This document shows positions 22,626 to 34,389 of a stretch of DNA of 64,000 bases, in pieces (the stretch's first letter is position 1; the number at the start of each line of letters is the position of its first letter). The notes under the pieces were generated by a model, which saw nothing but the letters and a program-made list of their open reading frames with translations, did not search any database and was not told the DNA's origin. Source of the stretch: Euphorbia lathyris (Eukaryota > Streptophyta > Magnoliopsida > Malpighiales > Euphorbiaceae); assembly GCF_963576675.1 (NCBI RefSeq), contig NC_088913.1:19604001-19668000 (forward strand), written 5' to 3'. Made by a program: the position numbers and the translations under genes.

Positions 22626-23889
22626 TGACAAGACCATTTTAGTCTTGTTACTTTCTATCTTATTCTATGTAATTTGGAAACATTTGGTGTTTAATTGATC
22701 TTTTTGTTTCATATTTTGTTTTGGGAGAAAGTTTAGATGTTTGGTGAAAAATCTGGAAATTAGTGGCCTTTTGGAGCATTTTGGAGTATTTGCAAATCAG
22801 AGGCCAATTTCAGTTAAGGCGTGGGCACGTCCTGTCTCAGCTGTAATTGAGAAACAGCAGCCAACTTCAGTTAAGGCGTGGGCACGTGGCTGGACGAATT
22901 TGGAAGAGATAAGAAGATATTTTCAGATTTGATTTTGGGATATTATCTTATTTAATTGTATTGTATTTTAATTAGGATTTGAATATTTCCTATTATCTCT
23001 ATTTAATCATTAATTAATTAGAGTTAGTCTCTTTCCTTATCTCTTAAGGATATTTTAGTCTTTCTTCTTAGGAACTAGGTTTTACAGATTTTCAATTGTA
23101 TTGTTGAATTGTTTTCATTATGAGTAGCTAAGTTCCATCTTCTGATTCAAGAGGGATTTCATTAGGTTGAAAGTTGTGAGGTTTCATGTATTAATTTCTT
23201 CAAGTATTAATTCAAGTTCTGATTTTCTTCTTCAATTCTTTTTATGATTATTGAATCGTATTCGATCTTCTATTGCTAAGTATTTATTCTTGATCCGTAA
23301 TTGTCTTGAATGAATTACAACAAGTAGCAAAAATCGATCTTGAGTAATTGAGTTTTTTCTTGAGATTGATTGGGAAGAAAATTCATCCAATTGCTATTGT
23401 TTGTCGACGTTCCTCTCAATAGGAATTGATTTGATAAACTTTCTTGATCCTAATGCGGTTATTGAGAAATTGGATATGCTTCATTCCCTTTTCTTGATAA
23501 CTAGGTTGATTTAGATGCTTCATTTAAATTAATAAATTAAGAGAAAGTGAAAGAGTGAATTAGGTAATCCTTATACTCTTTAATCAAAGATTTGAATTCT
23601 AATTTGTTTATCATTTAAACCAAGGATCAACGAACACCCAATGAACCCAATCTCTTGAATCAGGCTTTCTCATTATTGAATTCCCATTTACTTTACTTGT
23701 TTAATTTGATTTAATCATCCATCAAAATCAAAACCCCCCTTTTTATTTTATTTGCTAATTTGAATTAAGAGGTTAATTGTTCTCTTGGGATTCGACCTGG
23801 TCTTACTATTACTACAAATCAAATTGTAGTCCAATAGAGAAATCAGTAAAATTATAAATCTATTTTGGCGGGCTTCGACAGACCCGTCA
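22626..23889 (+). repeat. 3' LTR of element B (1264 bp)
   Basis: It starts TGACAAGACC after the purine tract and ends CCGTCA. The last 687 bp match the 5' remnant. A GGCGTGGGCACGT phrase occurs twice within 60 bp near 22820-22890. Confidence 0.88.
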
Positions 23890-24625
23890 GCTGTTATGCA
23901 AAAAAAAACAATAGGGGTAATATTGAACTTTCTAAAGTAAATTATAACCTAAAAACTTGCCCTACAGCATCAACTCTCCTTATCTCGTTTCTTTTTACAA
24001 AAACAGCCGCCTCCTACGCTACATCTACTCTTCACCAGCGATTCACGACTTTTCCACCTGCAGCCTACTTCTCCGCTGCTCAATCCGTTCATTCCACCCA
24101 GAACCTGCATCCTGCGCCTGCAATTTCTCACCCCACTTCGTCTGGAACAGCGACGCTGCTGCGTGCCTCTGCTCCGTCCGTTCAAAAGTAGAGCCGATAT
24201 TTAGGTAAAGCACATTATAAGTTATATTAACTTGTAAAGGTTGTGAAAAATGTTAGTTTTGGAGTGAAAAATCCAAAGTTTATGCTTTGAATGATTGAGT
24301 TCTTTTGCTGTTCAATGTAAAGTTTGTGAAAATGTTAGTTTTGTTGTTTAATGAGGCGATTTTGCTGAAATATGAATCATCAATATCCTTCTTACCATGT
24401 TGTTAATTAGCTTCCTCTTGGTGATAGCCCTTATGTTAGAGCTAAGCATGTTCAGGTATATAGATATCATTTTTCCATTTCTCCATTGTTTTGTCCTGTT
24501 AATTAGCTTACCTATATATGCCTAATTCATCAGTTTTCACACTCTTAATTTAGGTATATTAGAGCTGGGTTAAATGTTTACAGCTTCATAGTGTGATGTT
24601 GTAGCTTTTTTTTAATTCACCTGTT

Positions 24626-24829
24626 ATTGGATCCTTGTTTTAGCTCAATTGATTTAGTGTTTAATCGTGATGGACTAAGTAACATGTGATTTTCGTTGGG
24701 GCGTTTCAATTCTTAATTTGTTTATTATTATGGAAAGCAATTTCTGATTAGGTATCCAAAGGCTCCTTACATTCATCAATTTTCCAGGCTCCTTACACTA
24801 AATCAATTGAGCTAAAACAAGGATCCAAT
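24626..24829. repeat. Perfect 35-bp inverted repeat with 134-bp loop
   Basis: Arms 24626-24660 and 24795-24829 are exact reverse complements, starting ATTGGATCC and ending TTTAGTGT on the left. Pairing stops sharply on both sides. It lies within the presumed 5' intron of the BED-finger ORF. A direct repeat GGCTCCTTACA sits beside the right arm. Confidence 0.85.
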
Positions 24830-24976
24830 TCAGATTTACTTGATATAGATAGCTAGCTAACCATCATTATAATATCAGTATTTTTTTTGTCAGCATGGTT
24901 GCCAATTAGTTTGTTTTAATTGGGTTTATTTTAATTGTCAATTAGGTTTACCATTTTGCTATTTTTTCTAGGTGAA

Positions 24977-25357
24977 ATGGACAAAGTTAGTAATCTGAAT
25001 TCATCGTCAAATAATGATACTATTGAAAGTGCCAGTATGTGTCAAGGATCTACTACAGTACAAGGGGTGTCTACACAAAAAGATCCTAATGAAATTCCTT
25101 CTAATTCAAATGAAGAAGTAAGCATGGGATCCAAAAAGCGAGCTCGAAAATCTGATGTGTGGGATCATTTTAAGAGGCTAAAAATTGAAGACAAGTGGAA
25201 GGAAATATGCAATTATTGCCACAAGAAACTTGGTGGAGAGTCAAGGGATGGGAGGACCCATTTACGTACTCATTCTAAAACATGCCTACTACGGAAAAAT
25301 AAGGATATAAGGCAAAGTCTTTTGGGGCCTAAGATGGATGAAAAAATAAGTTTTTAA
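24977..25357 (+). pseudogene. BED zinc-finger fragment of a hAT-type transposase
   Basis: The ATG at 24977 follows a plausible splice acceptor (TTTTTTCTAG). The sequence reads MDKVSNLNSSSNNDTIES, then a Ser-rich region. A BED-type zinc finger follows: VWDHFKRL, ICNYC and THLRTHSKTC, with C-X2-C and the distal His and Cys ligands. This matches the N-terminus of plant RICESLEEPER/DAYSLEEPER-like hAT proteins, which bind DNA. The frame ends at 25357, and the expected catalytic region does not follow. Confidence 0.75.
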
Positions 25358-25361
25358 GCCT

Positions 25362-25892
25362 TTGAGTCTAAGAGAGCCTCTTTTTAAATGTATTCCATCT
25401 GATGGAGATTGGGAAATTGCTCAAAATATTTGTGATAAGTTGAGTATTTTTTATGCTGCCACTGAATTTTTCTCTGGAACCAAACATCCTACTGCTAACC
25501 TTTTTTTGCCAAAGATTTGTGATATTAGAATGAGTTTGAGACAGTGGTTCAATTCTGATGTATCATATATCAGAGATATGGCGGCAAGAATGATACAAAA
25601 ATTTGATAAATATTGGACTGATTTTAACATTGTTTTGAGCATAGCTACAGTTTTAGATCCTAGGTACAAGTTTAAGGTATTGCGATATTATCTTCCGCTT
25701 CTTCATGGTGATGTAATGGCAAGGGTTGAAATTGACAAGATAAAAAAGGGTGTTACGTATTCGAAGTTGAATGTTGGTGGTGACTATGATACCAATTATG
25801 AGTCAACATTGAATGATAATGTCACATCACTTAGCCTGATATATATTGTTGATCAGCACAAAGATAAAAGACAAGAAGAATTCTATCTATAA
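25362..25892 (+). pseudogene. hAT transposase fragment (segment before the dimerisation domain)
   Basis: This 176-codon frame is shifted relative to the BED part. Its wording (WEIAQNICDKLSIFYAATEF, SGTKHPTANLFLP, MAARMIQKFDKYW, then SIATVLDPRYKF) is that of the segment between the catalytic core and the C-terminal dimerisation domain of BED-type hAT proteins. About 300 residues of catalytic core between the BED finger and this part are absent, and the hAT dimerisation domain is missing. I read it as an internally deleted relic. Terminal inverted repeats were not found. Confidence 0.75.
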
Positions 25893-26576
25893 CCAATTAT
25901 GTATTGGTGTAACCTATAATAATCCTGATAAGAATATGATGATAATATTTAGAATCTTTATGCAATACCACACAAAAAATTATATTTATTTATTTGATCT
26001 TTAACTAACTACTGGAATCTAATTATACCAATCTTCTCACCAAAAATAATCTTAAATTAGGCACACACTTTTTATTTTAGTCTCTTAGGTTTATATAGAA
26101 TCTGTTTGCATTAATTAGATAAAAAAATATTGGCTTTATTTTACCAATCCTTGTTGGTTTGGATAAAATATATTTGGGTACTTTTATTTTAATTCTAAAA
26201 GGATTAGAATTAGTTATTAAATTTTCAGATTTTATTAATAAACTTTCTTAGCAAAGATTGCTATTTCAGTTGTGATTCTCCGGCGAAAATCAAATATTCC
26301 AGGTGAGATTTTTCAAATCTCTTGTTTGTTTCTTCTTCTTTATTCACTAAATTAAATTTATCTGCATATTTCATATAAAAATTAACCAAAAAGGACTCGT
26401 TACTCTTTTCTTTTTCTTATGCTTAATTAATTACTGAGATTTACTTTTTGAATCATGAGCATTGATTATACATTATTTAGGTTGCAGAAAAAGCCCACAT
26501 AACGATAAATGTATTTAGTGTTATCAATTTTTAACACAACAACACGATTTACAACCACAATCCGTTTGATACGATT
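25893..26576. other. AT-rich interval, possible leader of the next ORF
   Basis: No coding sequence is seen. A possible 5' UTR intron has donor CAG/GTGAG at 26303 and acceptor TTTAG at 26480 or GCAG at 26487. It would join CCGGCGAAAATC-containing leader sequence to the ORF at 26577. This is inference from splice-site wording only. Confidence 0.35.
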
Positions 26577-26951
26577 ATGACACGAAAATCAGTTTCAACA
26601 CCTTTAAAAGAATCAATCAAGAAAATCTTAAAAGCGCCCATTAAATTTTTATCAAGAACAAGAGATTGCTATGTGCAGAGGTCATTGGATATTAGTACAA
26701 CTTACATTAGGGTTGTTGAAGAAGGAAGAATAAATTCTTTACAAATAAACAGTGACAAGAAATTCAAAAGTTTGGAAAAGTGTTACAGTAATAGATTAGG
26801 AAAAATTGGAAGAATTGATGAAAATAAGGTTTGTTTATTTAAGGAAGAAGAAGATGATCATGTGTATACTAGTTTGTGTGCTAGAAGATGTAAAACAAGG
26901 TATGAAATTATAGGAAGCAAAGTTATATTTGTTAGACAAAAGATCGATTAG
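26577..26951 (+). CDS. Putative small host protein with KAPIKFL-RTRDCYV motif, 124 aa
   Basis: An intact ATG-to-TAG frame with codon-like composition lies between transposon relics. The N-terminus (residues 10-36) reads ESIKKILKAPIKFLSRTRDCYV. I recall small plant proteins of unknown function with a comparable K-A-P-(hydrophobic)-R-A-R-D-x-Y-V segment, so I lean toward a member of that group, without a name. The C-terminal half is Cys- and Lys-rich (YTSLCARRCKTRYE) with an acidic stretch EEEDD before it. There is no signal peptide and no transmembrane span. It is the best candidate for a host protein gene here. It could also be a pseudogene fragment or a chance ORF. Confidence 0.5.
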   Translation: MTRKSVSTPLKESIKKILKAPIKFLSRTRDCYVQRSLDISTTYIRVVEEGRINSLQINSDKKFKSLEKCYSNRLGKIGRIDENKVCLFKEEEDDHVYTSLCARRCKTRYEIIGSKVIFVRQKID

Positions 26952-27339
26952 ATATTTAATGATAAAATATATATTTTTTTTGTCATGTATATAGTTCATG
27001 TTTAAAAGACTTAAATTTTGAAATTTAAATTGTCAATTTCGTTAATTTATTTAATTTTTCTTGTTTTTGCACTTAAAATGTAAGAAGGGAAATTTTTATA
27101 TCTATTTCCAATATAATGTTTAAACAAATCATGAATTTTAAGAAAATCTTATAAATATCTAATTAATAGCTATTAATAGTAAATCTTTCAAAAATATTGG
27201 TTATAAATACAGTTAAGATTTGTTTGAATGGAAAATATCTCTATTAACTTGCTTAAGTTGGGGTTTGTTTGAATGAAAAATAAGAAGGTTAAACCGCTTA
27301 ACGAATAAAATAAGGAAGAAACTACAAATGAACAATCTG
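26952..27339. other. AT-rich interval without recognised features
   Basis: I see only AT-rich sequence and two copies of a GTTTGTTTGAATG-like phrase (near 27221 and 27262). No gene is seen. Confidence 0.3.
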
Positions 27340-27860
27340 ATCAAAGCTGACCCCACTAAAATTATGTCATTAACATATTTTAGATGTCTGCAAGAGGTAT
27401 ACTACGTTCATGATGTCCTAAAAAGGGAGTCTCTGTGAAATTTGTCATCAAGTGAGCTGCTCGGTTACCTTCTCGGAAGGAATGAATAAAGCACACATCA
27501 TAAACACATATTTCCTACAATAAATGACATTTCATAATAAGCCACGAGTAAGGGCGCGCAACATCAACATACCCTGTCATAAGTTGCAAAACCACTCCAA
27601 AATCGAGCTCTATTTGAACTTGTCTATACCTATGAAACCAAGCCATTCAAAACCTAAATAAAAAAATCCTAGACCGAAGCTAGAAAAGTTGAACAAAAGT
27701 CAAGGTTAATCGCGAAACCACAAGCCAACGCCCCCAATCATCCAGCATAAGCTCCCTAACAGCTGCCGTCACTAGATTACCTTTACTAACACTATATATG
27801 TTCACCTTGACCCAACTATTGGCAGAGGTCTACTAGTAAATACGATGCATATAGCCAATT
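27340..27860 (-). pseudogene. LINE RNase H C-terminal fragment
   Basis: On the - strand the phrase VCFIHSFREGNRAAHLM, then a FTETPFLG-like tail and IPLADI before a stop, is the C-terminus of the RNase H domain found at the end of plant LINE ORF2 proteins. Upstream wording such as QVQIELDFGVVLQLM fits the same domain. Stops interrupt it. It is a separate relic from the LINE that starts at 28117. Confidence 0.7.
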
Positions 27861-28155
27861 CGATTCCATGTTATTTTTTCAAATTAAAAAACATCCACAA
27901 AAGACTTTTCTTGGGAAAGAATAAATCCCATTCTATCATCATAATAAAAAAAAACGCCAAATAATTTTGACTTTCTGTGAAATAAAAAAAACGCCTATAA
28001 GTTTAAAGTGCATATCTGTTTTTTTTTTTAAAAATCATAAATAAAAAGGTTTATAAATATAATTCATCAGTTTAAGTTCATGAATATTCAAATTTCCTAA
28101 TATAATTAACAAAAAATATTTATTTATTTATTTATTTTTTTGAAACTAAAGAACT

Positions 28156-28521
28156 TTATATTAAACTTAAATCAGAACAAAGAACATCAAGTAGAAAAGC
28201 AGGAGGACTGTCCCACTCACTACGTACAGACATAGACCCGACTGCCCTAGCTAGTGTATGAGCGGCCTGGTTCGCTGAACGTCTAATAAAAGAGATAGCT
28301 ATATAATCTAAATCTTGCATAATAGAAAGACAATCATGAATAATATCAGATAAATAAGAAAATTGCACCGATGGTTGTGTGATTGCCATAACAACTGATA
28401 AACAGTCGGTTTGTATTGTAACTCGTCTATGCAGAATTGATTTCAACCAAGACAAAGCTTCACGTACAGCCATAGCCTCGGCTAAAATTGGTTCAAAATG
28501 CCCCTCAATTGCACCATGCAT
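28156..28521 (-). pseudogene. LINE RNase H domain
   Basis: The Glu in ILAEAMAVREALSWL and the Asp in VTIQTDCLSVVMAI correspond to RNase H catalytic residues. ISFIRRSANQAAHTLAR is the conserved C-terminal motif. The first catalytic Asp lies upstream, outside this frame. The frame ends naturally 16 bases before the A-rich tail. Confidence 0.82.
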
Positions 28522-28638
28522 TGCATATTCACATTGCCCCTGATGATTTCTGAGTAAGAAGCCAAATGAACAAAAATCCTTCTCCTTACTGACACCTGCA
28601 TCGACATTACAGTACCATTGATTCTCAGGTGGTCGTTG

Positions 28639-29022
28639 TCAGGACGTATTCGCTGCTGTTGGACATCTCGCTGATACTGTTCGACTGATTTGCGCATTCC
28701 GCCAACCTTCCAATTCCTGCCGAGCTTCGCTTATAATACGACTTGGGGTTGTGATCTTTCTTTGCCAAACATAAACATTACGTGCTCTCCATAAAGACCA
28801 AAACACCATTGCTATTCTTTCAACTGTCAGTTTATTCAATCTGTTCACTTCTGTGGCCAGCCAGATCCGTATTGATCCCACTCTATTCATACGATCATCT
28901 CCAAAGAATAGCCTCCATGTATCCAATACAACTGGACATTGGAGGAATACATGTTCGTCGTCTTCACCAATTGATTGACATCGATTACAGATGTTATCAA
29001 TTGCACAATGCCTGCGATTCAA
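28639..29022 (-). pseudogene. LINE zinc-binding (zf-RVT) segment
   Basis: CNRCQSIGEDDEHVFLQCP followed by a TWRLFF-like region is the zf-RVT pattern (C-X2-C ... H-X4-C). A KLTVERIAMVFWSLWRARNVYVW helical region follows, as in other plant LINEs. The sequence then leads into RNase H after a break. Confidence 0.8.
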
Positions 29023-29442
29023 ATTAGAAATCGTAGGAAGCGTATTAGTGAAAAAACGCCATATACAGTTTTTTACTCACGGAGGTACTGTCAATGCCCA
29101 ACATACATTCCAATCTACTGGCTGTGGTGGAGTAGTGAGTGAAGGATTACTGATATGATAACCACTACTAACCGTGTACATTCCATTTTTATTAAACATC
29201 CAGTACCAACCATTAGATCGGGCCATATTTCTTCACGGAATAAACGTAATCAATTGCCTGTCGCGTTCATTAAAATGCCGAGTAAGAAGCATTTGATTCC
29301 ATTGTCCCGTGTTGAGCAATAAACTGTGTACCGTTTCTAGTGGATCAGAAATGGGGATTAAACTTGTTGGAGTCGCGTGCGTTGGATCCGGTAACCATGG
29401 GTCCATCCATATATTTATCGATCTACCATTCCCAACCTTGCA

Positions 29443-29802
29443 TCAGATTCCTTTACGGAGCAGTTCGCGGCCTGCGATGATGCTTCGCCATACATACGAT
29501 GGATTATGACCATAATCTGCTGATAAAAAAGAAACTTTAGGATAATATCTAGCCTGTAACAGTCGTGCAACCAAAGAATGTGGGCATTGTAATATTCGCC
29601 AACCCTGTTTGGCTAACAAGGCTAAGTTAAATGTGTGTAAATTCTTGAACCCCATTCCACCATTGCATTTAGGCCTACACAGTACTTCCCACCGCTGCCA
29701 GTGAATACCAGATTGTGCTGTGCTAGACGATTGCCACCAGAATTTGTTGAGCATACGGTTAATATCTGAGCATATTGTTATTGGCATTAAGAAGACACTC
29801 AT
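29443..29802 (-). pseudogene. LINE ORF2 segment between RT and zinc-binding domain
   Basis: MSVFLMPITICSDINRMLNKFWW, then IHWQRWEVLCRPKCNGGMGF and KQGWRILQCPHSLVARLLQARYYP, is the conserved post-RT segment of plant LINE ORF2. It continues the protein after a break between about 29803 and 29917. Confidence 0.8.
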
Positions 29803-29917
29803 AATATAAGCCGGAATAGATTGCAGGACAGATTTAATTAAGACTTATTTGCCTGCACGAGAAAGAAATTTTTCTTTCCATCCATTGATTCTGTTCCATA
29901 TCCATTCTGTCAAGTAT

Positions 29918-30976
29918 TTAAAGACTCGTAGTTTGCCTTTGCCAACCCAGGTAGCAACCCATATCCGTTACTTCCTGTACTCCAAAAATTGAAGATATTA
30001 TTCCTCTCTCCACAGAACTTGAATTATGACTGAAAAGGAGTGTAGATTTATCAAAATTAACCTTTTGACCTGATGCAGATTCATAGACTTGGAGAATTCC
30101 TTGTATAACATAAGCTTCCTGAAAATTTGCACGGAAAAATAGATAACTATCATCAGCAAAGAATAAGTGAGATATTGACGGTGCAGTGCTAGCAATTCGA
30201 CATCCATGAAGCTTGCCTAGATTTTCTTTTGCCTGGATAAGTGCGGATAGACCTTCAGTGCAAACCAAGAACAGAAAAGGAGACAAAGGATCCCCTTGGC
30301 GTATACCTCTTGAAGGTATAATTGGCCCAATCTCATTACCGCTATGAGTAATAGTATATCTAACTGAGTTGACACACATCATTATCCAATTAATCCATTC
30401 TGTACAAAAACCCATTTTTTCCAACATATTCTGTAAGAATTTCCATTCTATCCTGTCATAAGCCTTACTCATATCTAATTTAAGGGCAGCAATACCATGC
30501 TTCCCTTGCCTCATGCCTTTCAACTTATGTATTACTTCATATGCCACAATGATGTTATCAGTAATCAACCGATTAGATAAAAAAGCGCTTTGAAATTCTG
30601 AAATTAGCTTAGGCAAAACTTGTTTGAAGCGATTTGCAAGAACCTTAGAAAGAATCCGAACAACAACATTACATAGAGCGATAGGGCGTAAATCAGTTAC
30701 CTTGTTAATAGCCGCTTTTTTTGGTATTAGAACAATTAATGTATCATTCATCGGCATTCGTATGTCTGTATTTTGTAGTATCATCCGGCAAGTTTTGACT
30801 ACATCATTCCCGATTATCCCCCAAAAGTGTTGGTAGAAGGCCGGATTCAACCCATCAGGCCCTGGGCTTTTCTCTAGATGCATGGAAAAACAGGCTGCTT
30901 TAATCTCCTCCTCAGTAATTATTGCAGTAAGGGCTTCATTATTGCATGAAAAATATTTATTTAGATTTTCTAACAA
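29918..30976 (-). pseudogene. LINE reverse transcriptase
   Basis: This is an open frame of 352 residues. LEKSPGPDGLNPAFYQHFW, LIPKK, DLRPIALCNVVVRILSKVLANR, FQSAFLSNRLITDNI, KLDMSKAYDRIEW, RGIRQGDPLSPFLFL and the catalytic HLFFADDSYLFF are all visible. These are the RT motifs of plant non-LTR elements. The frame ends after MGCYLGWQRQT, where related elements continue (YLGLP-like), so a stop or frameshift breaks it. The N-terminal endonuclease is absent. Confidence 0.88.
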
Positions 30977-30985
30977 TTGTAAATA

Positions 30986-32228
30986 ATTTTAATTGGACTT
31001 AATAATAACTTTTTATCAAGTTTCTTACACGTCTCAAATATTGTGAGATATTTTTTACTCTAAATTGAGAATTAAAACCACACAGTTTTACTCATTTCAG
31101 TGAATTTATATTTCTTCTGACTAATTAATACACCAACAAATTTAAATGAAAATCTATTTTGTTAATATTAGTACATATAACATATGTTTGTATTGACATA
31201 ATAAAACAGTGCAATATCATAAACTCGTATAGTTTTTTTATCAAATCATCCTCGATCAATATGTATAGATTAACCATAACCAAGTTTAATAAGAAAAACA
31301 TAAACTTCGAATATATGTTTTATAAAACTAATCTATGATCAAATATTTAACATTTTTGTATTCATTAAACAGTTTCATATCATATATAAAAAAAATCACA
31401 TTTATGTTCGAGACGTTTCATTGACTTACTTAATCGCATATGGTCTTATCCAACACTTCTTTATCATGTCTGATAAGTCTTTCAGTTGTGTACACATACA
31501 AATGTCATGTTCCTCATTAAATATGGTCTTTAATAAAAAACGATTGTCCAAATTACTCTTGATTGATACCAAAATGATTCTTCTAAGGTTCTCAAATACA
31601 TTTTTCTTAATTCAATTTATTTAACACAAAATCTTAGACAACTACCAAATAAACTGAAATTACCAAATAAGGTCTATGTAAATCATAAATAAAAAGGTTT
31701 ATAATATTTCCTTATGTGATACAATCTGATATGAGTTTGATGGGACTATCTAAGTGCCTAAAATGAGACAGAAAATGGATCAAGGGCGTATCGAGGATCT
31801 GGAACCAACGATTGGCGATCCTGCTCTGATGTTTAAGTAAGTGAAAAAAAAGGGTACTAAGAAATGTAAAACTTAAGTGAGCAAAGAGAATGGATTGAAT
31901 ACCCTTTAGTGTAATGTGTACTTTGTAGTTATAGGAGAAATATGTTGTGTGCCTTAAATAAGAGATGAGGTTCACATGGTGGTCAATCAAGGGTGAGAGT
32001 GTGCTATTAACCAGACACAATTATAACGGTTGCACATTTGATTCCGCAAATAATGGGGTCAGACGCAGATATGTGTGACCTTAATGTCTCTTTTGACTGG
32101 TTCACTTGGCTTCGATGATTTCTATTGAGGAGGGGGGGTCCAATTGGTCCACGTGTATTATAATAAATTGTATGATATCAGATGTCCCCCCCATCTAAAG
32201 TCTATAGATCGAAGTGAATTAAGGCTTT
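30986..32228. other. AT-rich interval between LINE and CACTA element
   Basis: About 1.2 kb without a recognisable gene. A short G-rich run (about 32131-32139) and a C-rich run (about 32184-32191) flank about 45 bp near the CACTA end. A 102-codon - strand ORF at 31712-32020 resembles nothing I know. Confidence 0.35.
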
Positions 32229-32396
32229 CACTACAAGAAAATCGGTAATTAGCAACTGGGAATATGATTGCTAAATCGGTTGCTAACACGACTTTGGAAC
32301 CAGATTTGTACTTTTAGCAACCAACATGAATCGGTTGGTAACTGTTAGGTTGCTAAATCTTTGAAACCGGATTTTTATTCACGGTTGCAATTTTGG

Positions 32397-33706
32397 GGTA
32401 AATTTCATTAATGGTATACAACCTTCAATTTGTTTCACTAATATATACGAATTTATAGGTGGTCTCCCACTATGGTATACAACAGGTAAAAATGACCGGT
32501 CAACCGAAGTCAACGCGCCACATAAACATTTTTCATTCAATTCATTAGTAAAAGTGGATCCCACAAATAATAATAAAAATTAATTTTATCTTTTTCTCTC
32601 TTTTACCCCTATCGTTTAATCTCTTCATCTTCTTTCCTCTCTTTCTTTCTCTCTCTTCAATTTTATTTCTCTCTCTAACTCATCTCTCTTTAACCTCTAT
32701 CTCTCTTCTTTCTGGCAAATTACTGCTATCAGTTAATTCTACAGGGGTATTCGAATTCTCAAATTCAATTTACTATTATCCAATCTCAATTTTAGTATAT
32801 TCAATGTAGAATCACTAAGAACAGGAAGTTCATTTGTTATCTGTCTGTTGTTTACGCGTAGGTAACCTGCCGCTTACAACCAACTTTGGGATAAATGGCT
32901 TCATCATTAGGATCAATTTAGTATTTTTTAGCTATCGTTTTACTTGGAGGAGTTCCTTTCAGTTAAATTGGATAAAATCTATAAGAATTCATCTAACCGT
33001 TTCATTTGTCTTATCATGAAGCAACTGTAGTGAATCTTCCATTTCACCATTCGACCATGCCCTTATCCTTTTTAATCTTTAAGGCTGTATTGGTAATCCT
33101 TTTCACTATTTGCTACTGTAGCTTGGGAATTACACAAAGATTTCAAGATAATGGTTAGAAATTATTGGTTTCCTTCTATGGCGAAAGCAGCAATAGAAAT
33201 TAAAAGCATGTGTATTAGTGGAACAAGCAGCTAGTTGGTAATATTCTCACGAGAAGCGCGGATTTCTCAACAAATTAAGCGGAATTCAGTAATCTTTTAT
33301 GAAAATATGCATATGCTAGAGAAATCCCCTCATTAATTAGCTGATATCAATAAATTCGCCAGGATGAGATTTAGTGGTTCCATAAATCTGGTTAGAGAGA
33401 GATAAAGGTTAGAGAGAGAAAATTAAAGAGAGAGAAAGAAATAGATGGAAGAAGATAAAAAAGATGAAAGGAATAGGGGTAAAAGAGAGAAAGGGATAAA
33501 ATTAATTTTTTATAATTTGTGGGTCCCACTTCTACTAATGAGTTGGATGAAAAATGCTTATATGGTGCGTTGACTTTGAGTTGACCAATCATTTTTACCT
33601 GCTGTATACTATAGTGGGAGGGCACCTCTAAATTCATACATATTAGTGAGACAAATTGAAGGTTGTGAAATGGGGTAAAGATTGTACACCATTGATGAAA
33701 TTTACC
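32397..33706. mobile_element. MULE-type element with ~320-bp terminal inverted repeats
   Basis: The left end GGTAAATTTCATTAATGG and the right end (reverse complement GGTAAATTTCATCAATGG) continue as matching inverted arms for about 320 bp with substitutions and small indels. Flanks CAATTTTGG and CAATGTTTG are an imperfect 9-bp duplication. The internal part has no transposase ORF, so it is non-autonomous. It interrupts the CACTA subterminal repeats. Confidence 0.75.
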
Positions 33707-34251
33707 TCAATGTTTGCAACCAGAAAAAGTGGTTGGTAAGTTGGTTGCAAATTTACAAACCGATTTGTTGCAACCAACCGTTGGTTTCAAAACCAAATTT
33801 CAAATTTGTAAATGTAACGTGATTAGCAACCATCAGGCTTTGGTCGCAAACATATCGGTCGCTAAGTTTGCCTATGTTTTTTTGACGAAATTCGGAATGG
33901 TTACTATTCTGACGAAATTTTTATTATCAATTTACTAACAACATGTTTCGTTAATTTGTAGACGCCCTCTTATATATATTTTTCTGCAAATTATTATTTT
34001 TACAATTTTTTATTGAACCTATAAATTGTATAGAAATTACATCACAAAACATATTAATAAAACAAACAGTATAAAGTAATTAGGCTATATATATATATAT
34101 ATATAGCAATTAAAGTTTACATGAACTAAACTAAAGTTAAAGCTAATAATAAGTTTGAAGGTCTCAAAATGATGAACAAGTTAAGTCATATACTCATGAC
34201 ATAATATTAATCTACGTACCAAACTCATCATATATAGCTTGGTACTCCTCT

Positions 34252-34386
34252 GATATCCAACTAAGGTGGAAGATTGGGATTTGATATTCACACCCTTTCC
34301 AAAAACTACCAAAAATAAATATGCATATCCAATTAAGGTGGGAGATTGGAAATATATTCACACCTTTTTCCAAAAACTACCAAAAA
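34252..34386. repeat. Imperfect tandem duplication, 71-bp spacing
   Basis: Two copies (34252-34315 and 34323-34386) share ATATCCAA(C/T)TAAGGTGG, then TATTCACACC and AAAAACTACC. They differ by several substitutions. Confidence 0.75.
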
Positions 34387-34389
34387 GCA

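Larger units (their letters stand above)
16679..23889 (+). mobile_element. Athila-like LTR retrotransposon B, pol-deleted, 5' LTR truncated
   Basis: It has an LTR remnant, a tRNA-Asp-type primer-binding site, a gag-protease ORF fused to an integrase tail, a tiny third ORF, two hairpin-plus-purine modules and a complete 3' LTR. The two LTRs differ at only about four sites over 687 bp by eye, making it the youngest of the three. It lacks RT, RNase H and the integrase core and could only have moved using enzymes from a relative. The first ~576 bp of the 5' LTR are missing, so the insertion was rearranged at its left end. Confidence 0.88.
28117..30985 (-). mobile_element. 5'-truncated plant LINE
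   Basis: ORF2 pieces occur in order on the - strand: RT, thumb/linker, zinc-binding zf-RVT and RNase H. The A-rich 3' tail appears as (ATTT)n plus a T run at about 28117-28140 on the + strand. Endonuclease and ORF1 are missing, as expected from target-primed reverse transcription that stopped early. I could not identify a convincing target duplication. Confidence 0.85.

Noticed and set aside
23865..24208. Overlapping ORFs on both strands after element B
   Set aside because: They start inside the LTR or lack family resemblance; the stretch is more likely the leader exon of the BED/hAT relic.
31712..32020. 102-codon - strand ORF before the CACTA end
   Set aside because: No recognisable domain and no supporting promoter or splice context; left unannotated.
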